Program-made: the position numbers and the translations under genes | Assembly: GCF_000018025.1 (NCBI RefSeq) | Contig: NC_009831.1 | Span: forward strand, 2,790,001 to 2,854,000 | DNA: 64,000 nucleotides | Source: Shewanella sediminis HAW-EB3 | Lineage (GTDB): Bacteria; Pseudomonadota; Gammaproteobacteria; Enterobacterales; Shewanellaceae | Direction of reading: 5' to 3' | Shown: positions 39,819 through 48,585 of the stretch, piece by piece | Layout: every line of letters starts with the position of its first letter | Numbering within the stretch: position 1 is the stretch's first letter | The notes under the pieces: model-generated | Databases searched by the model: none | Seen by the model: the letters and a program-made list of their open reading frames with translations, nothing else | Told to the model about the DNA's origin: nothing

Positions 39819-40298
39819 ATGGCCATAGCGACATTTGGTGCAGGTTGTTTTTGGGGTGTTGAGTACTTTTTCAATCAGATCCAGGGAGTGACAAAAACCA
39901 GCTGCGGATATATGGGTGGTCATGATTCCGCTAACAGCTACACGGAGGTCAAATCCGGAGAGACGGGACATGCTGAAGTCGTTCAGGTAGAGTTCGATGA
40001 AAACCAGGTGTCTTACGAACAGGTGTTAGCCGTATTCTGGCAGAACCATAATCCAACCAGCTTAAATCGCCAGGGTGGAGACATCGGCTCACAATATCGT
40101 AGTGCCATATTCTTTCACTCTAAAGCGCAAAAAGCCGTGGCTGAACAATCTAAATTGGACTTAGCCCGTAGTGGAAAATGGGGAGAGAGGCAGATAGTGA
40201 CGGAGATTGTTCCGGTATTACAATTTAACCGAGCCGAAGAATACCATCAGAACTACCTGGAAAAAAACAACTTACCCAGTTGTCACATCTCTTACTAA
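39819..40298 (+). CDS. msrA: Peptide methionine sulfoxide reductase MsrA
   Basis: MsrA repairs methionine-S-sulfoxide in proteins. The protein has 159 residues, the short form, with nucleophile Cys10 in GAGCFWGVE. The resolving Cys is likely the one in the C-terminal SCHISY. The start is ATG after AGAGAGGTAGTGT. It is monocistronic and divergent from astE; a MITE-like element follows it. Confidence 0.94.
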   Translation: MAIATFGAGCFWGVEYFFNQIQGVTKTSCGYMGGHDSANSYTEVKSGETGHAEVVQVEFDENQVSYEQVLAVFWQNHNPTSLNRQGGDIGSQYRSAIFFHSKAQKAVAEQSKLDLARSGKWGERQIVTEIVPVLQFNRAEEYHQNYLEKNNLPSCHISY

Positions 40299-40303
40299 AG
40301 TGT

Positions 40304-40570
40304 TATACCAATTGTACTAAATATCTTACCATTCAGCGGGAATTCAAAGCTCTGTAGGCAAGTTGTATGATTGAAGCTAATAGTTATTCTATATCGAAAG
40401 CATTCACCGCAGCATAAAGGGCTTTGAAAACCGCACTACGTGAGCGCCTCAGGCCTTCCACTTCTACTTTACATTGACTTAAAAGGGAGTGGCCATTTTT
40501 TCATCAATGTGCCTTGAATTGAAAACCCTGAGGGGCTCTGAATTGATTACATATTTAATACAACTGGTAT
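40304..40570. mobile_element. MITE-like element with 20-bp terminal inverted repeats
   Basis: The left end ATACCAATTGTACTAAATAT (40304-40323) matches the reverse complement of the right end (40551-40570) at 18 of 20 positions. The 267 bp unit has no coding capacity and fills almost all of the 348 bp msrA-pgm gap. The ends share ATACC/GGTAT with the short palindromes elsewhere in the window. No transposase is present, so it would need one in trans. Target-site duplication is unclear. Confidence 0.65.
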
Positions 40571-40646
40571 TAAGAGGCACAGGTTCCAGGCAATAGGAAT
40601 AATACCCACAAGCTGGAACCGAGAACCTGGAAACTGATTAGTACTG

Positions 40647-42302
40647 TTAATTCTTCAACATACGATCGATAATCGACTGAGCCTCACTTATCACCTGCTC
40701 TAAGTGAGCTTGACTGATAAAGCTTTCGCCATAGATCTTAAACAGGGCTTCGGTACCCGAGGGACGCGCCGCAAACCAAGCGTTTTCGGTGACAACCTTG
40801 ATACCACCTATGTTGGCATTGTTGCCAGGTGCCCGGCTCATGACATCCTGGATAGACTCACCGCCTAAGTCAGTCGTACCTAAGACATTCACATCGACAT
40901 CATTAGCAATAATGTCGGCAAATTTGGCTTTCTTTTCGGCGCTGACAGGGCTATCGACACGGGTATAGAAGCTTTCCCCGTGCCGGGCGACCAATTCCTT
41001 ATAACGTTCGGCCGGTGTCTTACCTGTGACAGCCAGAATTTCGGCAGCCAATAGGGCTAAGATAAATCCGTCCTTATCGGTGCACCAGGTAGTGCCATCG
41101 CGTCTTAAAAATGCCGCGCCCGCACTCTCCTCTCCACCGAAAGCAAATTGCGCTTTGGCAAGACCATCGACGAACCATTTAAATCCGACGGGAACTTCAC
41201 TCATCATTCGCTGATGCTGTGCACACACCTTATCTATCATTGAGCTTGAAACTAAGGTCTTACCTATCACCAATTTTTGTGACCACAATGGCCTGTGCGT
41301 GAGCAGATAATCGATAGCGACGGCCAGAAAATGGTTTGGGTTCATCAATCCGCTACCCGGACAAACGATACCGTGACGATCATAATCGGGATCATTCCCC
41401 ACACAGAGATCGAATTTGTCCTGATGTTTCAAGAGTCCGGCCATGGCATAAGGTGAGGAGCAATCCATTCTGATCTTGCCATCTTTATCCAGAGGCATAA
41501 ACCCGAAACGTGGATCGACACTTTCATTAACCAGTTCGATGTTGAGACCATAACGAGCCGCTATCTTGTCCCAGTAATAGATCCCTGAACCACCTAGTGG
41601 GTCGACACCGATACGCACACCGGCTTTGGCTATCGCCTTCATATCGACGACACTGTCGAGATCATCGACATAGGGAGCGATGAGATCGAGCGAATCGACC
41701 AAGCTTGAACCGATAGCCTGTTTGTAGCTAATTATGTTGACCCCTTTAAGGTCAGCCTTTAGATAAAGATTTGCCTGCTGCTCTATCCATTGGGTTATCT
41801 CACCCTCTGCCGGGCCACCATGTGGAGGGTTGTACTTAATGCCACCATCTTGAGGCGGATTGTGGGATGGGGTAATAATTAAACCATCGACTGATTGTCC
41901 ACCTTGCTTATTGGCGACCACAATAGCGTGTGACACAACAGGCGTTGGTGTGAAACCATCATCTTGATGAACTATTACCTGGATATTATTAGCAACCAAG
42001 ACCTCTACAGCGCTGATATAGGCAGCTTGAGAGAGTGCATGAGTGTCGATACCCAGATACAGGGCACCTGTTATTCCCACAGAATTTCGGTAATCTACGA
42101 CGGCTTGGGTAATGGCTAGAATATGCTGTTCATTGAAGTTACCGTTAAACGCGCAACCACGATGACCTGAAGTGCCAAAGCTGACCCGCTGTTCAGCTAT
42201 TTTCATATCCGGAGTTATGCAGTAGTAACAACTCATTAGCTTAGGGATATTGACCAAATCCTGTTGAATCGCTACCTGTCCTGCTCGCTTATGAATCGTC
42301 AA
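40647..42302 (-). CDS. pgm: Phosphoglucomutase
   Basis: Pgm interconverts glucose 1-phosphate and glucose 6-phosphate. The protein has 551 residues, against 546 in E. coli. FGTSGHRG and the phosphoserine loop LIITPSHNPPQDGG are present, as is the sugar-binding FGGEESAG and the phosphate-binding RPSGTEALFK. The start is TTG at 42302 with AGGAG six bases upstream; no ATG fits better. It follows seqA by 78 bp on the same strand, the E. coli order. Confidence 0.95.
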   Translation of the reverse strand: MTIHKRAGQVAIQQDLVNIPKLMSCYYCITPDMKIAEQRVSFGTSGHRGCAFNGNFNEQHILAITQAVVDYRNSVGITGALYLGIDTHALSQAAYISAVEVLVANNIQVIVHQDDGFTPTPVVSHAIVVANKQGGQSVDGLIITPSHNPPQDGGIKYNPPHGGPAEGEITQWIEQQANLYLKADLKGVNIISYKQAIGSSLVDSLDLIAPYVDDLDSVVDMKAIAKAGVRIGVDPLGGSGIYYWDKIAARYGLNIELVNESVDPRFGFMPLDKDGKIRMDCSSPYAMAGLLKHQDKFDLCVGNDPDYDRHGIVCPGSGLMNPNHFLAVAIDYLLTHRPLWSQKLVIGKTLVSSSMIDKVCAQHQRMMSEVPVGFKWFVDGLAKAQFAFGGEESAGAAFLRRDGTTWCTDKDGFILALLAAEILAVTGKTPAERYKELVARHGESFYTRVDSPVSAEKKAKFADIIANDVDVNVLGTTDLGGESIQDVMSRAPGNNANIGGIKVVTENAWFAARPSGTEALFKIYGESFISQAHLEQVISEAQSIIDRMLKN

Positions 42303-42380
42303 GGAAATCTCCTGATATTAAGTGGATCGCTTCAAGAATTGCGCACCCACAAAGGTGCACAAGTTGTGATGTTTAAGTCA

Positions 42381-42923
42381 CTAAATGTTATTTGTTATGG
42401 CTTCTATTTGCGCTTCGACAGTACCATATTGATGAAGTACCTCAGTCAAAATAGTACGCTTCTTAGCGGTATTATTATTGGTCGTGACCCAAAACCCACT
42501 TTGGCCAATCTCTTTAGGGTTTGCAGATTTACTGGCCTTTAGCAATGAAGCCTTAGATGTCGCAAAATATAGCCTGTCTCTGCCTTGAATTTGTAAGACC
42601 TGAGAAAATTGTTCCGGCGCCGCACGGTAAACCGCCTCGAGGATAAACAGAAAACGTCCAACAGCGCCCTTTTGGGCTGCAAGTTCCTCTTTATTGATAC
42701 TTTCGGTGAGATCTTTGGCAATCTCTCTGTTTTCAACGGGCGCGACAACGTTGTCGGTTTGTTCCATACCCGGGTGACTGATTGTCTGCGGGGTATCATG
42801 GTTCACCGCTTCGACATTCAGGCCCAGTAAACGACGTAGGATATCTGAAGCACTCTCACCGATACGCTCAGTTTTTCCGGCTATATGGCGATATAACTCT
42901 TCATCAACCTCGATATATTTCAT
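42381..42923 (-). CDS. seqA: Negative modulator of replication initiation SeqA
   Basis: SeqA binds hemimethylated GATC pairs to sequester oriC and delay re-initiation. The protein has 180 residues. The N-terminal oligomerisation segment MKYIEVDEELYRHIAGKTE is nearly identical to E. coli. A variable linker (about 45-105) separates it from the C-terminal DNA-binding domain containing FWVTTNNNTAKK. Its presence implies Dam methylation in this organism. It is divergent from ybfF and upstream of pgm. Confidence 0.96.
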   Translation of the reverse strand: MKYIEVDEELYRHIAGKTERIGESASDILRRLLGLNVEAVNHDTPQTISHPGMEQTDNVVAPVENREIAKDLTESINKEELAAQKGAVGRFLFILEAVYRAAPEQFSQVLQIQGRDRLYFATSKASLLKASKSANPKEIGQSGFWVTTNNNTAKKRTILTEVLHQYGTVEAQIEAITNNI

Positions 42924-43214
42924 GACCTTAATCTTCCTTAAGTGAGATTTTATCTAGCTTTGTTCAATAACAAATAATGACGGGTTTGATCTTTGTTTTT
43001 ATTCGTTAGATCGATTCCCAAGTGTATGCCATCTATGGCCTTATAATAAAGAGGCATTAGTTCTAAATTGTGATTGTTCTGCTGCTCTTTGCACAAACTC
43101 CGTCTATTCGGTCAAAAAGCCACCACTCATTTTACTCCCGAAACAATGAATCTTGTCAAAATGGCCTATTTAGAGGCACAATCCACATCCTGTTCTTAGC
43201 GTTACGAGTCAAGC

Positions 43215-43991
43215 ATGCACTTTATATCTACAGGCCAGGGATCGACTGTCATATTGATCCATGGTCTTTTCGGTAATTCAGATAATTTGAAAACACTGGG
43301 AAGAACCCTGGAAGTAAACCATAGGGTCATACGAGTCGATGTGCCTAATCATGGATTGAGTGCACATTGGGAATCGATGGACTACCCCACTCTGGCTCAA
43401 GCCGTCATCGAGTTAATGGATAGATTATCGATTCCACAGGCGCATCTGGTCGGGCATTCTATGGGGGGCAAGATAGCCATGGCCGCCGCGCTCAATTATC
43501 CGGAGCGAATTCAATCTGTGATTGCAGCCGATATCGCGCCGGTAAGCTACCAATCCAGGCACGATGCCGTATTTGCAGCGCTCGACTCGATTGAGCTAAG
43601 TCTGGTTCAAAATAGAGCCCAGGCTCTGAGCCAACTATTAAATGCAGGCATTGATGAAGGTACGGCCCAATTCCTACTGAAAAACCTGTCAAGAAGTGAC
43701 ACCGGCTTTCAATGGAAAATGAACCTCACAGGGCTAAAGACGTGTTACGCCAATCTGATAGGCTGGTATAACGATGTCGCCGCTCCATTGCAATACACTG
43801 GTGCCAGTTTGTTTATCAGAGGTGGTGAGTCTGATTATGTTACCTCTGAGCACAGACAAGCTATTTTAGCCCAGTTCCCTCATGTAAAAGCAAAAACGAT
43901 TGAAGGAACAGGTCATTGGTTACATGCACAAAAACCTAACATTTTTAACCGAATCGTCGGTGACTTTATCGAAAAGAATGATAGGAATTAA
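43215..43991 (+). CDS. ybfF: Alpha/beta-hydrolase esterase YbfF
   Basis: The protein has 258 residues with an alpha/beta-hydrolase fold. The oxyanion region is LIHGLFGNSDNL, the nucleophile elbow is GHSMGGK with catalytic Ser, and the C-terminal His is in GTGHWLHAQKP. E. coli YbfF is an esterase acting on acyl-CoA and short esters in vitro. It is divergent from seqA, as in E. coli, and begins the run ybfF-DUF2788-ybfE-fldA. Confidence 0.93.
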   Translation: MHFISTGQGSTVILIHGLFGNSDNLKTLGRTLEVNHRVIRVDVPNHGLSAHWESMDYPTLAQAVIELMDRLSIPQAHLVGHSMGGKIAMAAALNYPERIQSVIAADIAPVSYQSRHDAVFAALDSIELSLVQNRAQALSQLLNAGIDEGTAQFLLKNLSRSDTGFQWKMNLTGLKTCYANLIGWYNDVAAPLQYTGASLFIRGGESDYVTSEHRQAILAQFPHVKAKTIEGTGHWLHAQKPNIFNRIVGDFIEKNDRN

Positions 43992-44063
43992 TCGCTCAAC
44001 TCCGTTTCATACACTCATCATCTATGGTATATTCGCGCCTCTTTTGGCCTGAGGAACCGTGAA

Positions 44064-44285
44064 ATGTTATCTCAGTATATGGAACAAATTGAAGCTTTAG
44101 GTTTAAACCTATTTTTTGCATCAATTTTTTTCTTTATCGGCATGGCCATTCATGATGTGCTAAAACAGGGCAAAGTCCCTAAATTTGGCCGCTATATCGT
44201 TTGGTTAGTTTTATTTCTCGGCTGCGCCGGGTTTATAGCAAAAGGATTAATACAGATGTCCTGGGAAGGCTCGGGCATAGGTTAA
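44064..44285 (+). CDS. DUF2788 small membrane protein
   Basis: The protein has 73 residues with two predicted transmembrane helices (about 13-32 and 46-65) joined by a basic loop (KQGKVPKFGRY). It matches the DUF2788 pattern found next to ybfE in Shewanella and Vibrio. The start has GAGGA eight bases upstream. Function unknown. Confidence 0.85.
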   Translation: MLSQYMEQIEALGLNLFFASIFFFIGMAIHDVLKQGKVPKFGRYIVWLVLFLGCAGFIAKGLIQMSWEGSGIG

Positions 44286-44296
44286 ACACTGATTAA

Positions 44297-44572
44297 ATGG
44301 CAAAAGAAACATCAGACAGAACCACAATCGATCTGTTCGCAACAGAAACACGCCGTGGCCGTCCCCGTAGTAACCCACTACCAAGAGACCAGCAGCTAAA
44401 AGTCAATAAGCGAAACCAGATCCAGCGTGATAGGGCTAACGGGTTAAAGCGAATTGAGTTAAAGGTGTCACAAGATTTGTATGACGCCTTGAATGATAAG
44501 GCTTTGGCCAGTAAAATTAGCCGCAGTCAACTAATAGAATTAATATTACAAGAGCAAGTGACTCCTCAATAA
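44297..44572 (+). CDS. ybfE: YbfE family LexA-regulated protein
   Basis: The protein has 91 residues: a basic N-terminal half (RRGRPRSNPLPRDQQLKVNKRNQ) and a C-terminal ribbon-helix-helix-like segment (KRIELKVSQDLYDALNDKA). In E. coli, ybfE belongs to the LexA regulon. No convincing LexA box (CTG-N10-CAG) was found directly upstream here. It precedes fldA as in E. coli. Confidence 0.88.
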   Translation: MAKETSDRTTIDLFATETRRGRPRSNPLPRDQQLKVNKRNQIQRDRANGLKRIELKVSQDLYDALNDKALASKISRSQLIELILQEQVTPQ

Positions 44573-44620
44573 CTCTTGTAAACGAATCCAAAACACAGTG
44601 AATTAGATAAAGGAAAGACA

Positions 44621-45151
44621 ATGGCAACTGTAGGTCTTTTTTTCGGTAGCGATACAGGCAACACTGAAGCCGTCGCCAAGATGATCCAGAAGAAACTGGG
44701 TAAGAAGATGGTCGATGTTAAAGACATCGCCAAGAGTACCAAAGAACAAATTCAAGAGTACGATCTATTACTTTTCGGGATCCCAACTTGGTATTACGGT
44801 GAAGCTCAATGCGATTGGGATGATTTTTTCCCCGATCTGGAGCAGATCAACTTCGAAGATAAGCTAGTTGCTATCTTTGGTTGTGGTGACCAAGAAGATT
44901 ACGCAGAATACTTCCTCGATGCCATGGGCATGGTAAACGAAATTGTCGAAGGTCGTGGTGGTATCGTCATCGGCCATTGGCCAATCGAAGGCTATGACTT
45001 CGAGGCTTCTAAAGGCTTAACTGCCGATGAGAAGCACTTCGTCGGTTTGGGTATCGATGAAGACAGACAGCCTGAGCTGACCGAAGAGCGCGTCGATGCA
45101 TGGGTTAAACAGATCCACGAAGAGATGTGTTTAGCAGAGCTGGAAGATTAA
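44621..45151 (+). CDS. fldA: Flavodoxin 1
   Basis: FldA is an FMN electron carrier that serves IspG/IspH, biotin synthase and radical-SAM enzymes. The protein has 176 residues, the E. coli length. The phosphate-binding loop reads GSDTGNTEA, and the isoalloxazine-stacking residues are in IPTWYYGE and FGCGDQEDYAEYF. The start has AAGGAAAG upstream and a terminator follows. In E. coli the next gene is fur; here it is earP. Confidence 0.96.
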   Translation: MATVGLFFGSDTGNTEAVAKMIQKKLGKKMVDVKDIAKSTKEQIQEYDLLLFGIPTWYYGEAQCDWDDFFPDLEQINFEDKLVAIFGCGDQEDYAEYFLDAMGMVNEIVEGRGGIVIGHWPIEGYDFEASKGLTADEKHFVGLGIDEDRQPELTEERVDAWVKQIHEEMCLAELED

Positions 45152-45184
45152 TTTTCCATCACATGTTATCATCAGATTCGAATT

Positions 45185-45209
45185 AAAGCGGCTTCCAGCC
45201 GCTTTTTTT
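45185..45209 (+). terminator. Terminator after fldA
   Basis: Arms AAAGCGGCT and AGCCGCTTT around TCC, followed by a T run. Confidence 0.9.
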
Positions 45210-45235
45210 ATGCTTAACTAATTAAACAACGACTT

Positions 45236-46414
45236 ATGAGTACTGAAATAGCTAATCAACACTGGGATATCTTCTGCGAAGTCGTGGATAATTACGGCGA
45301 CATAGGCGTAACATGGCGTTTAGCAAAGCAGCTCGTCAAAGAATACCAGATTGATATCAATCTCTGGGTCGATGATTTAAAGAGTTTCTCGCATATTTTA
45401 CCGGGACTAAAACCAGATCAGGCAACACAAACGTTTGACCATGTCACCATACATCAATGGAATGTTCCGTTAGACATTAACTTTGTACCGGGGGCCGTTC
45501 TGATTGAAGCCTTCGCCTGTGAGCTGCCTGAGCAAGTTAAATCTCAGTTAATAGCACTGCAACAAAGTCCCGATGACACTCCCCCGCTTTGGCTAAACCT
45601 GGAATACCTAAGTGCCGAAAATTGGGTAGAAGGGTGTCATGGTCTACCCTCGATGCAAGCAAGCGGTATAAAGAAGTACTTTTACTTTCCTGGCTTTACC
45701 CCAAAAACAGGGGGACTCATTTGCGAAAACGAGTTGCTTGAGCAGCGTACTGCGTGGCAGTCGGACCCCGCTAATAAGCTGGCACTGTTTTCACAGTTAG
45801 GCCTGAGCGGCATTGATGTGCAAGATAAAGTGATCAGTGTTTTCAGCTATGAAACGCTGGCATTATCGGCACTGTGTCAACAGTGGCAAGAGTCTAGTCA
45901 AAAGATACATGCTTTGATCCCCAAAGGTCGTAGCTTAAATAGTCTGACTCATTTGCTCCCTTGCTCCGTTGAAGCGTTGACCCCGGGGCAACAGATTGTT
46001 ATCAACAATTTGACCCTTCACATTCTGCCAATGACAGATCAACCGAGCTTCGATCGCCTACTCTGGAGTTGTGACTTTAATATCGTGCGAGGCGAAGATT
46101 CATTTTTGAGGGCTCAATGGGCGGCTAAACCCTTTATCTGGCACATTTATCCTCAAGAAGATGACTATCACCTGGTAAAATTAGAAGCTTTTATTAGTCT
46201 TTACTGCGATAATCTTGCACCTGAAATTGCCAAGTATTGGACCGAATTGAATCTTGCATTCAACCAAGAACAGCAATCTGCCGTGAATCTTCACTGGCAA
46301 AACCTTGATTCTGTTAATTTGCCTTTGTTGCAACACGCACAAAAATGGCCAATTTTCGCATTAAATGATGCAGATCTTGCTACTCGACTGGTTCAATTCG
46401 TCAAAAATAGCTAA
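45236..46414 (+). CDS. earP: EF-P arginine rhamnosyltransferase EarP
   Basis: EarP transfers rhamnose from dTDP-L-rhamnose to Arg32 of EF-P, an inverting N-glycosylation that activates EF-P. The protein has 392 residues and resembles a GT-B glycosyltransferase. The conserved N-terminal DNYGDIGVTWR carries the acidic residues required in characterised EarP (Asp18 and Asp22 here). The C-terminal RGEDSFLRAQWAAKPFIWHIYPQEDD is the family signature that binds the donor. efp follows 45 bp downstream, and its Arg32 fits. Confidence 0.95.
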   Translation: MSTEIANQHWDIFCEVVDNYGDIGVTWRLAKQLVKEYQIDINLWVDDLKSFSHILPGLKPDQATQTFDHVTIHQWNVPLDINFVPGAVLIEAFACELPEQVKSQLIALQQSPDDTPPLWLNLEYLSAENWVEGCHGLPSMQASGIKKYFYFPGFTPKTGGLICENELLEQRTAWQSDPANKLALFSQLGLSGIDVQDKVISVFSYETLALSALCQQWQESSQKIHALIPKGRSLNSLTHLLPCSVEALTPGQQIVINNLTLHILPMTDQPSFDRLLWSCDFNIVRGEDSFLRAQWAAKPFIWHIYPQEDDYHLVKLEAFISLYCDNLAPEIAKYWTELNLAFNQEQQSAVNLHWQNLDSVNLPLLQHAQKWPIFALNDADLATRLVQFVKNS

Positions 46415-46459
46415 GATGCTGCACTGAAATAGAAAAGTCCAAAAATAGGAAATAGTATA

Positions 46460-47020
46460 ATGAAAACTGCTCATGAAATCCGTCCTGGTAACGTGATCAT
46501 GTTAAATGGCAGCCCATGGGTTGTTCAGAAAACTGAAACGACTCGTTCTGGCCGTAACGCCGCCATCGTTAAGATGAAGTTAAAGAACGTACTGCTTGAT
46601 TCAACGACTGAAACCACCTTTAAAGGTGAAGATAAGATGGAAGATATCATCTTAGAACGTCTTGACTGTACTTATTCATACTTTGCCGATCCTATGTACG
46701 TCTTTATGGACGCTGAATACAATCAGTACGACGTAGAATCTGGAAACTTAGGTGATGCTGCGGCTTACATCACTGATGGTATGGAAGAGATTTGCCAGGT
46801 AACCTTCTACGAAGGTAAAGCTATCTCAGTTGAACTACCGACGACTATCGTACGCGAAGTGACTTACACTGAGCCTTCTGCACGTGGCGATACTTCAGGT
46901 AAAGTAATGAAGCCAGCAACTATCGCTGGTGGCGCAACACTCAGCGTTGCAGACTTCATAAAGACTGGCGAAATGATTGAAATTGATCCTCGCACAGGTG
47001 AGTTCAAGAAGCGTGCCTAA
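46460..47020 (+). CDS. efp: Elongation factor P
   Basis: EF-P rescues ribosomes stalled at polyproline. The protein has 186 residues with three beta-barrel domains. The modified position is Arg32 in [11 protein letters not shown], the rhamnosylated type, instead of the Lys34 type modified by EpmA/B. The ribosome-binding site AGGAAATAGTATA precedes the ATG. A strong terminator follows. Confidence 0.97.
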
Positions 47021-47041
47021 GTCATAAAGCTTAATACTTTG

Positions 47042-47069
47042 AAAACCAGTGCCTGTCACTGGTTTTTTT
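47042..47069 (+). terminator. Terminator after efp
   Basis: Arms AAAACCAGTG and CACTGGTTTT with a five-base loop, then a T run. Confidence 0.9.
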
Positions 47070-47309
47070 GTATCTGAACTCAATCGAGGCAGATGCAAAC
47101 ACTAATACCAAGCCAATAAACAGAGAAATATACCAAGCCGGTAAGTTATTAACTTATTATTTAGTGTAATTATCCGCAGTCAATGTCAGATTTATCTTCT
47201 AGAAACCCACTTAAGCCCTTCTCAACATCGCCATAATTCGTTATTGTCCCAATACTTAAGTTGTGGCTGATTATAGCCCTACATCGACATAGCATTTTAG
47301 AGGTTGTGG

Positions 47310-48524
47310 ATGCGTCCAATTATAAAATCAAATAAGCTAGATACCGTCTGTTATGACATTCGAGGGCCTGTGCATAAAGAGGCGCGCCATCTCGAAGACG
47401 AAGGCCATAGAATTTTAAAGCTTAATATCGGTAATCCGGCTCCCTTTGGTTTTGAAGCACCGGAGGAGATTGTCCGTGATGTCATCTTAAATCTTCCCAG
47501 CGCGCAGGGGTATTGTGAGTCGAAAGGACTTTTCTCTGCCCGTAAGGCCATAGTGCAGCACTATCAATCGCAGGGGATCTTTGGTGTCGATATTGAAGAT
47601 GTCTATATTGGTAATGGCGTATCCGAGCTTATTGTGATGGCGATGCAGGGACTGTTAAATACCGATGACGAGGTGCTCATCCCCTCACCCGATTACCCCT
47701 TATGGACAGCTGCCGTTCACCTGTCAGGCGGCAAGGCACAACATTACCGCTGTGATGAGGAATCTGATTGGTTTCCCGATCTGGACGATATCAAGAGTAA
47801 GATCACGCCTCGCACCCGGGCTTTAGTACTCATCAACCCCAATAACCCAACGGGCGCGGTTTACTCCAGAGACCTACTGCTTGAAGCCGTCGAGATCTGT
47901 CGTCAGCATGATCTGATCCTGTTCGCAGATGAGATTTACGACAAGATACTTTACGATGAAGCTCAGCATATTCCTGCTGCCAGCCTCTCAGATGACATCT
48001 TAACCGTGACATTCAATGGCCTGTCCAAATCATACCGTGCCGCTGGCTTTCGTGTCGGCTGGATGATGCTATCGGGTAACTTAAAAGATGCTAAGAGTTA
48101 TATCGAAGGCTTAGATATGCTGGCTTCGATGCGACTGTGTTCGAACGTGCCGAATCAACACGCCATTCAGACCGCATTGGGAGGTTATCAGAGTATCAAT
48201 GAGCTGCTTATCGATGACGGCCGTTTGAAAGTACAGCGCGATACCTGCGTTGAATTACTCAACCAAATCCCGGGCATAAGTGTCAAATGTCCCAAAGGGG
48301 CCATGTACGCTTTCCCTAAGCTCGATGCTAAGAAATTTAACATCCGTGATGACGAACGTTTGGTTCTCGATCTTCTGAAACAGAAAAAAATTCTTCTGGT
48401 ACAAGGCACCGCCTTCAACTGGCCAGAACCTGACCATCTCAGAGTCGTGTTTTTACCTCATAAAGAGGAACTTGAAAAAGCATTAATCGAGTTCGGTGAG
48501 TTTATGGATGGCTACAGGCAATAA
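47310..48524 (+). CDS. alaA: Alanine aminotransferase AlaA (glutamate-pyruvate transaminase)
   Basis: AlaA makes alanine from pyruvate and glutamate with PLP. The protein has 404 residues, against 405 in E. coli, with high identity along its length: CYDIRGPV, LNIGNPAPFGF, INPNNPTGAVYS and the PLP-lysine motif NGLSKSYRAAGFR. The start is the ATG at 47310, with GAGG six bases away; an upstream in-frame TTG at 47304 overlaps the spacing region and is rejected. In E. coli, yfbR is next; here 13.6 kb separates them. Confidence 0.95.
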   Translation: MRPIIKSNKLDTVCYDIRGPVHKEARHLEDEGHRILKLNIGNPAPFGFEAPEEIVRDVILNLPSAQGYCESKGLFSARKAIVQHYQSQGIFGVDIEDVYIGNGVSELIVMAMQGLLNTDDEVLIPSPDYPLWTAAVHLSGGKAQHYRCDEESDWFPDLDDIKSKITPRTRALVLINPNNPTGAVYSRDLLLEAVEICRQHDLILFADEIYDKILYDEAQHIPAASLSDDILTVTFNGLSKSYRAAGFRVGWMMLSGNLKDAKSYIEGLDMLASMRLCSNVPNQHAIQTALGGYQSINELLIDDGRLKVQRDTCVELLNQIPGISVKCPKGAMYAFPKLDAKKFNIRDDERLVLDLLKQKKILLVQGTAFNWPEPDHLRVVFLPHKEELEKALIEFGEFMDGYRQ

Positions 48525-48551
48525 TGCCTTAACCTAGACATTATGTTTCGC

Positions 48552-48585
48552 CGATTTAAAGCGATCATTCGATCGCTTTAAATCG
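48552..48585. terminator. Bidirectional terminator overlapping the galT stop codon
   Basis: Perfect 15-bp arms (48552-48566 and 48571-48585) surround ATTC. The right arm contains the last two galT codons and its TAA (48578-48580). alaA ends 27 bp before it, so the hairpin can serve both convergent genes. Confidence 0.8.

Noticed and set aside
42924..43214. LexA box for ybfE near seqA/ybfF
   Set aside because: No CTG-N10-CAG site of good quality was found by reading the region.
47304..47309. TTG start for alaA
   Set aside because: It lies within the spacing between GAGG and the ATG at 47310, which aligns with the E. coli N-terminus.
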